Below are positions 41,735-52,500 of a stretch of 64,000 bases of DNA, piece by piece. Both the position numbers and the translations under genes were made by a program. Origin of the DNA: Asterochloris sp. CNOR1 (lineage: Eukaryota; Chlorophyta; Trebouxiophyceae; Trebouxiales; Trebouxiaceae). How positions within the stretch are numbered: position 1 is the first letter of the stretch; each line of letters opens with the position of its first letter. A model generated the notes under the pieces. It did no database searches, had not been told where the DNA came from, and worked only from the letters and a program-made list of their open reading frames with translations. The DNA is taken from positions 1,488,001-1,552,000 of the forward strand of contig OZ017756.1 of assembly GCA_963969365.1 (NCBI GenBank), read 5' to 3'.

Positions 41735-44700
41735 TCAGCCGCTCTGCTTACGCTTGCCAAGCAGCTTGAAATCACTGCTGTACCTGCTGCATAGCTGCTT
41801 CAACGAGCTGACTGTGCTGGTGGCAGGAATGCGCTCACGTTCCATTTCTAAAGCCCCGACAACAGCTGCCATGGTGCTTCCCAGGGCATCCATGCGGTGC
41901 CTTGACCTCAGCAGCAAGGCCATTCTTGAATCTTGAAAAGGCCATGCTGCTGGCTCTTGCCTCCTTCTTGCTGCCATGCCACCTGCGGATCTCTGAAGGC
42001 ACCGCTGAGATCTTGCAGAACGCCACAAATGCTTCTGGGACTGTTTGAAGATCTGAGAGCCAGACCTGCAGTTCACAAGGGAACAAGTTCTGACCAACAC
42101 ACTGGCGCTCAAGCTGAAAGGCCATCGACTGCGCACCTGCTTCTCGAGCAACAAGGAGTCCCTCTCATCCGGGGCACTCGGCGCACTGAGGGACTGAGGC
42201 GGCAGAGTAACGCCATAGCTGGCCTGTGAAGCCAGAGGCACCCACGGCATGGTCTTGGCGGATGCTGGGGGCTGAGCACCGAAAAGAGGCACCTGAGGCA
42301 GCATCACCACAGGGGCAGGAGGCATAGGCGTGGCCTCCTTTCCACTCAGCGCCTTGAAGAAGAAGCCTGCGACATGGAAGGGCAAAGGTTCAGAGCAATG
42401 CATGTTTGGTTACGACACCTAGGGGCTGCAGTGCTCACCATTGGGTTGGTGAAGAACTCAGGTTTTTGGCTAAGAACCGCCTCAGCAGCAACGTGTTTGT
42501 CCCACGTCTCCTGCCGCAGCTGCTTGCCTACAGCGCTCTGCAGAAGGCTTTTGGCCGCTGGCGGGATGTTGCGCAGCCACTGGTCCCCATATGACTGAAT
42601 TCTCAAGCTGGCGTTCTGCACAAACACCTGCCGCAGGTGGTCGATGGCCCGTAAGGACGCCAGCAAAGGATGTGCTGGGTGGCATCGCATGCCAGCTTGG
42701 CGCAGGAGCACTGTCAAGCCTGGGATGATGCGGTCCAGCACAGGCTCCTCCGCCTGCAGGACACAATCAGATCAGTCCCCCCTCTCCCCCAATTTTGGTG
42801 ATTTGCGTGAGAAGCACTGGCACCGCAATCACCTTGAAATCAGCCTGGCCCAAACGATGATTGTCCTGCCAGTCCGTCCCCACCCAGCCAGCCTGTGGGC
42901 TGTGTCCGGGTCAAAGATGCAATACAGGTCTGTGGTGTCAGACTCATGCCTGCAAGGCAAAACACTGGTCAGCCGGGGACAATCTTGTTCGGAGTGCACA
43001 GCATGTGCTGAGTTGCCTACCTCGCCGCCATCTTGATCTCCACTTTGTTGATGCCCACGCTTTTAGCCGCCTCGACACCATGCTTCTTGAATTTGTGGCT
43101 GACCTCTCCTTTAACTGAGTACCCATCAAGCCTGCCACAGGGCACGCCTGCGGTGTAACAAGCCACAGATGTCACCGACAGCCATGATCCAAAAACTGCA
43201 GCATTCACGCACTGGCTCACCAGCAAGTTCAAAAGCCTGCCGAAGGTGAACGTTGAGGGTCTCCCCGCTCATGGGCTGGTTCCCCTGCATACTAGGTGCT
43301 GCAACAATGTACTTGGCCAGATCCTCAAGTTTGATGCCCCTGTGGAAGGTGGCGACAGCCAGGTCGGCAAGCGCTGACTGAGGACAGATGCGATGGTCTC
43401 GGTACCTGTGGCAGAGGAGGCATAATAAGTGAGAACACCCTGCAACACACTGCCCAACTGCGTCTGACAGCATGACTGCGCATACCTGACAACACCAGGA
43501 ATATCCAACTGCCCAGGCTTCACAGTCTTCCCCTGCATGCTAGCAAAGAGGATTGCCACAGCGGGGACTGGGCCCACATGATCCTGCGTCCTTAGTGCCA
43601 GGCAGCTCCAGGGAAGCTTGCGCAGGGCATCAGAGCGGCCCAGTGTGGCTGGCATGAACGTCATTGCCGTCCTCAGCAGAAAAGCCCACTGCCACTGCTT
43701 CTGCTGGAAAGCTGTTTGCAGGGACTGGCGAAGCTGCCCTGCGCTCAGTGCAGCATCCACCTGCAGAGCAGCAACTTGACGCATGGAAGTCACAAGTAGC
43801 TGGACTTGTGCCAGCTGAGCTGATGTTGTATTTCAAGACAGACACAGAATCTGGTAGAGAGAAGTGGATGAACAAAGCAGAGCTAGGAAGCATGTCAGTC
43901 ATCTGTTCAGCCAACTCTGAGAGCACCCAGCACTGATACTTCTTGGCCGATGGCAGCTGGGAAGCCATCGACAGGACAAAAAAGCCAGCTGCATTGATCC
44001 AGGCCGCTGCCAGCCCACCACAGGCCACCGACAGCGATCCCAAAACAGGGAGACCCATGCACACCTGAGCTGCCACTTGCGCATTGAGGTTCTCAGCCTG
44101 CATCTCCTTGCCACGTGCACGGACTAAGTTCCTCACTGCCTGAATCTCCAGGGGTGCAGGTACATCTGAGGTGATGCGGCCCTGTGAGTACTGCTCTCTG
44201 CGGACTTCCTTGAGGTGGCATAGATAGTCACTGCATGCACCAGGCCAAAGGTCGGGGAGGGCAGGACATGAGCGCAGCTCAGACACAGCAGTGGAGGGAC
44301 CTCTCACCCTACACTGCTGAACGAGTAGCGAGCACCACTCTGCTGCACTGCCTCATCCACAAGCCACTCCAAGAACTCAAGAGTCTTGGCCTGAGACATG
44401 AGGTCGCCATCAGCGAATGCCATCTGCTCACAGTATCTCTGCAGGATCGGGTGGGTGTGAGTGACGTGTGCCTTGGAAGCGTCAAGGGTGCCATGAAGAA
44501 CGAGATCAAAGGCCATGTGGCGCCTACCTTCCAGAGCTTGGCAGCAGACCTTTCAGCCTGGACTGTGTTCTGTGGCTTAGCTGCAGCATGACGGACATTG
44601 ATTCTCTGGGTGGACAGCAGGATTCGAGCTGCCTCCTGAGGAGTGTTGGGCATGGCTGCTGCCAAGCCAGATGCTGCCTTTGGGACTGGTGCTCCATTCT

Positions 44701-45004
44701 GCTGGCCCAAAGTCTCTAAACTGTGCACACCAGGGGCAGAGGCCGGCACTGGCTGGAGATCATCCACCACTCCAGACAGGTGTCTGCAGGCTTGATCAAT
44801 GGCCGCTCTGAGGGAAGGGGGGCTATTTGGGGAGCAGCTGGCACGCAGTTGTGCTGTATAGTCCTCAGCCAGCCCCAGACTGATGACATGGTTGATGTAG
44901 CTGCTGTACTCAGCAGATGGCACCTGGTAATGCTGCATGGGTGGGTGGTGGTGGGTCGATCCGGTTTGGCGCGCTAGGGTTATTTGAATTAGGTCGGGAG
45001 CCAT
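41735..45004 (-). CDS. Crypton/Ndc10-type (tyrosine recombinase-like) domain protein
   Basis: Phase-consistent exons: 45004-44528, 44438-44308, 44230-44065, 43760-43486, 43405-43221, 43114-43021, then 42949 to about 42860, 42753-42439, and about 42362-41735. An N-terminal SAM-like core-binding segment (AAKLWK|RYCEQMAFADG...LEFLEWLVDEAV) precedes a block with MQGKTVKPGQLDIPGVV|RYRDHRICPQSALADLAV. Next comes VSHKFKKHGVEAAKSVGINK...MAA|RHESDTTDLY. This order (lysine-containing hairpin, H-x-x-R/K, late Tyr) is that of NDC10_II domains, which derive from Crypton tyrosine recombinases. The H-x-x-R position reads HKFK, so activity is doubtful. A proline-rich linker and a short charged C-terminal helix (LEMERERI..LGKRKQSG) follow. 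Exon borders after 42949 and the acceptor at 43114 are tentative. It could be a transposon relic or a domesticated DNA-binding protein. Confidence 0.65.
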
Positions 45005-45847
45005 AATCCGAGTGACGCTGTCAAGCCTTGCTGCATCAGTTCGCTAAAACAAGCCAAACTAGAGATAGTTGGCGTACACTGAGGGAGGTGCGCATCGACA
45101 ATGTGCAGCACCATCCAGTGGCTCAGTCTACATGTGACAGAGCTCTGCCAGCCCATCTCATATGGCTGATTGTCCTTGCTGCAGGCAACAGGTCACAGGA
45201 CAGCAGTACTGTTGGCAAGAGACTTGCTCATCTTGCAGGGGTGAGGCTGCATGTCGTCAGTGGCTGCAGTGGCACAGCCTGTTTTTGGGTATCTCGCTTT
45301 ACAGAGTCCAGCCTGATCCCAGGCTCAGCCTGGCATGCCTGCATGTGCACTTCAGTGTTGGACTCGTGGGGCGCGTCCCCCAGCAGCCCGTTTGGGATGA
45401 TGACAACAGCATTTAGGCATGTCCACAACCTTGAATCATGCATCCATTCATCTGCTGCTGGGGTTTGCTGTTTGTAAGTCTGTTGTGAGAGCGATGCATC
45501 GGTGGTGACAAGTGCTGACATGCCCTGATCAGGCAGCGCGCTTCCATTGGTAGCGGCAGGTCACTCCCTGCAGAAGTCCATCATGTTGGCCTTGGTGCTG
45601 AACCTGGGCCTTAGCTTGCTGCACTTGGCGTGCTGTCCGCTGTTGCTTCCAGTACAGCTGAATGCAGAGAGAGAGGCATTTGGGTGAAGTGTAGGGGGCA
45701 AGCATAGATGCCCCTGCTTTGCTACAGCCCCTGCACTCGTTCAAGATATTGCTGCGCTGCATCCATGCAGGCTACCATGACTGCATTCCAGCTGTTCACA
45801 ACAGCAACCCTGCAACATGGCACACCTCCCTGCAGGCGCTGCTCAAA
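45005..45847. promoter_or_regulatory. Divergent region Ndc10-like / Crinkler-like genes
   Basis: 843 bases separate two divergent genes. No coding homology was recognised. It must contain the promoter of the Ndc10-like gene and the promoter, 5' UTR or an unseen first exon of the Crinkler-like gene. Confidence 0.4.
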
Positions 45848-48800
45848 ATGAGACCCCACCTCGAGTCTCTTAAGGCTCACATCAAGGTCCTGCGGGGCGA
45901 GGCGGCGGCCAACAAGTTTTTAGAGGAGGATCTTCAGCTGCTCTGGGACAAGCGCTGCCGTGACCAGGAGGACCTGAAGGTGGTGTCAAGGGATGGGTTG
46001 CGGCACATGGGGCTAGAAGAGATTTTGATCGCTCACCTCAAGCCCGAGACAGAGGGTGCGCCTGGCTGCTTCCAAGTGCATGGGCGCTCCCAACAGCTAT
46101 TTGCTGGCCGGTGCTGCAAACGGCTGACCTGATGGCTGTGCAAGAGGCATTGTCTTCTGGAGCATGCTGCCTTGTGGGTCTGCGGTAAAGGTGAGCTGCC
46201 TGCTGGGCAGGGCAGCGTCTGGAGGTGGGCCTGGCCTCCAGGCCTACAGCAAGGGCTTTCAAGCACACAGCTACTTCTGCTTCAGCACGTTCTGCTCACA
46301 GCTATGGTCTTGCTGGTGCAGGCACCATGGCACTGATGTCCACAAGGCAGTGGCTCCAGCAGGAGCTGGGGGGTCTCAAGCTGGCGAGCAGCATGGACAG
46401 TAAGAATGAGGGAGATAAGTACTCTCAGGGGCCCAAGACAGTGGCAACTTGGAATGTGACAGGCTCCATACAAGCGCACGTGCAGGATGCAGATGATGTG
46501 CGTCTCCTGCACCCCCCGCTCAGCCAGGACTGGAAGCTGGATGCTGGCACAAACGAGGGCACTGTGACCAGCTTCGTCCAGACCATCACCAGGTGCCTCA
46601 CCTCCCTATGCAGCTGCCAGATGCTTGCCAGATGGTAGCAGTGTTCTGGTGCAGTCACTGTGCTGAGGCCAGTCTGTTTGCCCAGATGTGTCTCTCTCTG
46701 CCGAGGAGTCATGAACACGCTCCACAGAGCGGCTGGTGTTGGGGACGAAGGACGATACCTCTGGAGTTGGCTGGAGGCTACTCCATCCATCTCTCAGCCT
46801 GCAACTGGGCCAATAGTATCTGTGAGCGAAGGGCAGGCTGCAGCCGCAGAGGCGCAGCCAGACAGCCCACTCATGCAGGCAGCTGCCAGCAGGCCAACAG
46901 CAACCAGTGAGGCAGCCAAGCGTCTTGCAGCGGCAGCGACGCCCTCTGGTGGCCGGAAGCAGCGCAGAGGCTTTGCGGACGCTGTGCTGCAGGACGCAGT
47001 GTCGCAGTGCCAGCTGATGGCCTGGGAGCTGAAGCGCCCCAGCGTGATCCCAGTGGCACAGCAGCGTGCACCAGATGCAGTCATCTGCTGGGACGTCCGC
47101 TCAGGTGATGCTCCGCCAAGCACCAGCATACCTGACCGATGGGGTACGTTTGGTAGCTGCTGGTGCAGTCATCAAGGGGAAGCCTTCAAGTCGTCGCCTG
47201 GCTCACAGTAAGTGAATCAAATGCAGGCAAGGGTAGGGAGGTTGACCTGAGAGGCATTGCCTCAGGTGTGGTGGACAACATCGTCGAGGTCATCTGCCAG
47301 CTGTGGCTCTGCCTGACGAGGCAAGTTGCATGCATGCTGCGCAGCTTGTGCCTCAGCTGCCCACGCACACTGTGCGCATCTGCAGCACCATTCCTGCCAG
47401 CAACTCACTGTTCTGCATGCCCATGAGCGTGGCCTTGCTGCAGCCTGCAGCACACATGCCGTTACACTGGCCAGGATTGACTGGCCTGGGTGCAGCCTGC
47501 AGCACACTTTTGCTGCTTGATCGGCCAGTGGTGACTGGCTGTGCTCTTCTGCAGGTTTACTGCCCGCTATGGTGTGATAACCACAGGGCGGACTTGGTAC
47601 TTTTGCAAGGTGGACAATGGAGCCCTGCACATCTCGCCGCCCATTGCCTGGGACAGCACGAACCCTCCACTGCTGGCAGCTGTTTCATACATCATGACCA
47701 AGGCGTGGGAGGCCAAGGACAACACCATCTCAGACTTCCCAACAGGTCAGGGGGGAAGCCACGCCTCGCAGTGTATTGTTGAGGTGCATGTGCCACACTT
47801 CAGGGTGACTGCCGAGCTTCTTACCAGCCTTTGGCTGCATCAATATCCTCATTGCGCATCATGCCGCTGGCAAGGGGACCCCTGTGCAGGCCATGTCGCA
47901 AGCAGCCCTTGCCAGCCACCCTGCCAGCCCTAGTGCAGGAGATAAGCCACAGGATGGCTACAGCAGCTCGGACCACTGTGCGGAGACCAGTTCAGAAGAT
48001 GACATGGACAGCGACTACCAAGGAGGACGGCGAACTGACACACCATCGGAAGCATATACTAGCACACGGTTCGCCCAGTAGCTTATCGCTCAGCTGCTGT
48101 TGTCTGGTAAATGCTCATTTGAGTGAAGGCGGCCCGGCCAGCCTGACTTGCTCAGCCTGTGCAGTCGCAGCCAGCAGAGCATGAGTTTGGTACTGCTCTG
48201 AGCATTCTACTCTGCTTCAGTCAAGTCTTGCCTGGCAGCCTCCCAGGCGCACTGGCATGTGCTTGCCTGCAGGCACGGCTCAAGCAGCCACCGTGAGGGG
48301 GGCGCCCGCTCCACCAGAACCAGGAAGCAGCAATCAGACCACAGGGCGCACAGTCAGGCTGGGCTGCTTCCAAGGCTGCAAGACTGCCCTGCAGAGGTGC
48401 TGGAGATGCAGGCACAGCCATTTGCCCACGGCTGGAGCGGGCGCCTGTGGCGTGAGCACATTGGCAGCGCGGAGGTCGTCTACAAGCTCGCTCTGATCCA
48501 CTCTGCTAGGGGAAAGGTGCACAGCTGAAAGCCTAGGTGCCATGCATTGTACCTGCCATCTGCTGGGCCGCCGGACTGTCAGCTGCGGTGCATCAGGCCT
48601 TGCTTGACAGGCAGTGCACGGTGCTTCTCTATCTTTGCGCTCTGTACTCCATCACAGAAGCACCAGAGCTCAGCAAGCCTGTGACAGCCTACATGAGCAT
48701 GCAGGTACTGCTGAACGAAATCCGTGCCTACATCCGGCTGGTTCACCTCTGGAGCCAGCATGTGCCCAAGTTGCGGTACTGGGGCACAACCTGCAATGGC

Positions 48801-49103
48801 AGTGTGTTGGTGCTGGCCACAGAGCTGCTGTCAGGCGCCTCGTTGGCGCAGCGCGGTTTGATGAACAGTCAGGAAGCTGCGCAGGATGCCCTGGCTGCGC
48901 TGAGCGCTGTGCATGCCGCTGGCGTGCTGCATGGCGACATTCGCCCTGAGAATGTGATGCTGCTTTCCGATGACGCCCGCCCCTCTGTACGACTGATAGA
49001 TTTTGGGTTTGCACAAGATGCTCAGGCTGACAGGATGGGTAGGGAAAGCAAGCAGTTCAAGCAACTGTTGAACAAGCACACCAAGCCTGCATCAGTCAAG
49101 TGA
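45848..49103 (+). CDS. Crinkler-like protein: SAM-like, nuclease-fold and kinase domains
   Basis: Eight exons join in phase into 688 residues: 45848-46055, 46322-46592, 46686-47104, 47227-47320, 47555-47745, 47828-48068, 48273-48516, 48705-49103. A SAM-like helical region (FLEEDLQLLWDKRCRDQEDL, RDGLRHMGLEEILIAHL) is at residues about 10-65. A restriction-endonuclease-like region of the type found in Crinkler (CRN) proteins follows: AWELKRP at about 272, VDLRGIASGVVDNIVEVICQ, then RYGVITTGRTWYFCK at about 334. After an acidic linker comes a short kinase-like domain: VVYKLAL (Lys), LLNEIRAY (Glu), HGDIRPENV, and IDFGFAQ, ending soon after. Such fusions are described as eukaryotic effectors or intragenomic conflict proteins; function here is unknown. 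The 47320 donor is GC (AG|GCAAGT). The 48069 donor is weak; if unused, the nuclease part would stop at 48081. Confidence 0.7.
47436..47520 (+). repeat. Short tandem duplication in Crinkler-like intron
   Basis: GCAGCCTGCAGCACAC occurs at about 47440-47455 and again at about 47490-47506, with similar flanks. It lies upstream of the acceptor at 47554. Confidence 0.75.
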
Positions 49104-49386
49104 TATCTGCATCTTGTGTGGATGTCTCTGTGTTTGGCACCCATCAATTCAGGAAATGTATGTTGCCCTTCTGGACAGGGGCTCACTTTAAGCCTGCTGG
49201 CTGCCAAATGCAACAACTTGGATGGGGACTTGAACTTTTGGTAGCTCTCAAGACCCTGCTTAGCACTTCAGACAGCGCCAGCAATAATTTTCATATGCTG
49301 CAAAGATGTCATCGATCTCCAGCCTGGGCCTGATCGTGGGAGGGTTGTCACAAGACCTGCAGGTCTAACAAGGCAGCATGTTGCGT

Positions 49387-49490
49387 GGTGTCACATGGCC
49401 TGATATATCATGACCTGTTACAGGGTGTCACATGGCCTGTGATAATGTGACCTGTTACAGGGTGTCACATGGCCTGTGCTAACGGGACCT
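49387..49490 (+). repeat. 37-bp tandem repeat, 2.8 units, upstream of SMU2
   Basis: Units start at 49387, 49424 and 49461. Each begins GGTGTCACATGGCCTG, and the first two end in GACCTGTTACAG. They contain TGTCACA/TGTGACC inverted pairs, and the array ends about 85 bases before the RED/IK start codon. Confidence 0.9.
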
Positions 49491-49574
49491 ATCTGGAATG
49501 CAAATGCCGATTGGGTGACTACAGTCCACAGTGCCATCTACAACTCCTCTGTTGTTTCTCTGCTCTTCTCCAAC

Positions 49575-52500
49575 ATGGCGGACGTCATGCCACCCCCCAA
49601 GCCACGCACCAATGCTGACTTCAGAAAGCTGCTGGAGACCCTTAGAAGTGAGAGGCTGCCTGATCTGGGAGCACAAGGAGGGCAGGCAAGAAAGCAGCAT
49701 AGCAACAAACAGCAGCAGCCCAAGAAGGCCAGACCTTACAAGCCAAAGGCTCAGGCAGAGGAGAAGGCTGACCCTGATGAGCCTCAGTACAGGTGTGAGA
49801 GCATGCCTGAAGCGTTTCAGCGGCATCTATCGGCATGTGCATGAGCCAAACAGATGGTGCTCAGTCATCACAGGCTCCCTCTGCGCGCCGCGCCCTCCCA
49901 AAGACACTTGCGTGATGACCCTGCCGCCTTCGGCAGAGCAGCACGGTTGAGGTGGTGTCAGCCCTGGAGGTCCAAATGGCTCACCGTGCAGGGATCGAGC
50001 AGAGGAGCGGCGCAAGGGCCAGCAGCCTGACTATGAGCGCACTGCCCTGTCGGGGCTGCCCGGCCAGGGAGTGCTGGAGAGCCAGCAGGACCTACTCACA
50101 GTGGAAGAGACCAAGTACCTTGGAGGCGACTTGGAGCATACCCATCTTGTGAAGGGTCTCGACTATGCCCTGCTGCAGAAGGTACAGCCGAAGTAGCAGC
50201 TCTGCGGCCTCCTGCCTGCCTGATCCTCAGGCCGGTTGCTCAAAAAGGTCTTGCTTGCAGCATGGGCTGCTGTATGTTCTGGCGACCCTGATACATCCAG
50301 CAAGCATGACACCTGCTGCAACAAGCTGTGCAGAGCAGCCTGCAGCAGAGCCAGCTTGCAGCCTACTGCTGTGTGATGCAGCCTGCTGCCACCTCAGGCT
50401 CTGCTGGCTGCTGCAGGTCAAGGGTGAGATGGAGCCGGCGGCAGACGCTAGGGATGCACAGGCTAAGCGCAAGCCACTGCAGCCCCCAAGTCAGGTGAAT
50501 GGCACCGGTGCAGGAGCAGCTGCTGTGCTAGGTCCTGCTGGCACTCATGAGACATTCAGGCTTGGAGGAAGGGCCATGCAGATGCCAACATGTGCTTTGT
50601 AGTCAATTCCCAGTCAATTGTGAGCCTGCCAGCCGTGTTGGTTCGCTTACAGCCAGCCGCAGCATGCAAAGGGATTGCAGCAGCAGCCCAGAGCCTGCAA
50701 ACCGACATGGTTGTGACTTCTGAGACCGCCACCCAACAGGAAGCACTACACTCAAGTCCACCTGCACCCGCCCATTGGCCTGCCAAGCTATCCTCTAGCG
50801 GATACACCCAAGCAGCAGGGAAGCACTCCAGGCCTGCATACCGTCCACAGCACTGCCACTCTAATTACCCTTACTTCTGTTGAATCGCCCAACACCATAG
50901 AGGAGGGGCCTCTGCTGACAGCCCTTCAAGCTGCACGCCATGTAGTCTAGATAGATAGCAACACTGCACACACAGCCAGCCTGCACACACACACTGCATG
51001 GCAGGACAGGGTTAGCTGCCTTAAGCCCACAGGTGCCCTTTGAGACACCTTTTTGTGCTGCAGACAATGCAGTTCCACACGGCTCTGGGGCGGGCGGTCT
51101 GGGCAGCCATCATGCATCGACCCAAGAACATGGCTAGCGAGATGTTCCTGCCCCGGCGTACAGCCTTTGTGTATGACCTCGACGAGTCTGGGCCGACCTC
51201 AGATGTCCCCACCACAGTGCGACGCTCCAAGGCGGACTGCCCACCGGTGAGCCTGTGTCCAGGGCGCCATGGCCAGCTGGCAGGTTCTGCAGTCTGCTGC
51301 TGCTGCTCAGACTTCATCTGGTACAGCCAGCTTGCTGTGTGCGTCTGCCTGCAGGGTGCCCTGGCCAGATCGCAGGTTCCCCAACATGCTGCTGTTGGTC
51401 AAACTCCACAGCACAGCACACTGCTTGCTTTGTATGTGAGCTTCAGGCTCTGGGCAGGCCTCAAAAGTTCCCAGTACAGTGCAGCACTTTCAGGCCCCGC
51501 AGACGAGCCTGTCAGATAGCTCACTCAGTATGCCACAGATTGCAGACTTTGTCATGTGCTGCATCAAGCTGCACTGGGCCAGTCTGCAAGCCTGCCAGTG
51601 TCCGTTTTTGTTGTGTACCACTGCATAACCCCACTTGGCTTGCAAGCCCAAGTTGGCCTGCAATCATGTCAGGTTTGATCAGGGAGGTGATGCAGGTCTA
51701 TCAGCAACTGCTTGCTGATCGGAAGTGCCTTTTGGCTGAAGACAGGCATGGCTACCCAGCCATACCCCGTCACTGCAAGTCATTGCAACAAAGCTTGCCT
51801 GGCAGCCTGACCAGCATATGGCATCCAGCTCCAGGTGGTGCATGACGTCTTGGCGTCAGGTCACTGCTGGCTGATCGGCGCAGCCCCGCCTTGTCTGCCA
51901 CACCACCAGCAGTCCCTGCCAACAGGGCTGCATATTGTAAGAGCGATTGTGGCTGCTATAAGCTGGAGGGCATCACAGCAAAAGATTGTGGGCTCCAACG
52001 CAGCTGACGGGCACATGTACCGTGCTGCAGGTGGTGGAAGCAATTGTGGGGGGAGTGGACCGCCGTGAGCTGGAGGGCATCAACAAGGTCATGTCCTACA
52101 TGAGAGTCAGTGGGACCAAGCCGGGAAAGAAGGTCAAGAAGCGGGACAGGGCGCGCCCAACGGGGCCCGAGGATGTCGCAGAGCTGCGCAGCGCAGGCAG
52201 CGACACCCCACGCTCTCAGGCTGCAACCCCAGGTTTGAGTGGCTTCTGGTCTGCTGCGTGCATTGGCAGGGAACGGCACCTGGTCAAGGGTGTTGCGTCT
52301 GGTGTTGCCGCCTCTGCCGTGGCCTGACAGATGCATACCCGCTGCTGCAAGCGGAGGCAGCCCAGGCTCAGCAGCCTGCCACACTGAGAGCTTGTGGCCA
52401 TCACAGTGCCTGCGCCTACTGCTTCATGCTGGCCTGCTGCCCAGCTGACAGCGCTGCTCCTACTGGCAGCGTAAATGATGTCATCTGCCACACTGGATGC

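Noticed and set aside
47105-47207. Extension of the Crinkler-like exon to a GT donor at 47208
   Set aside because: It would skip the conserved VDLRGIA exon at 47227. A 19-nt intron is impossible, and the donor at 47105 keeps phase with all later exons.
49387-49490. CRISPR-like repeat array
   Set aside because: Units are directly adjacent without unique spacers, and the host is eukaryotic.
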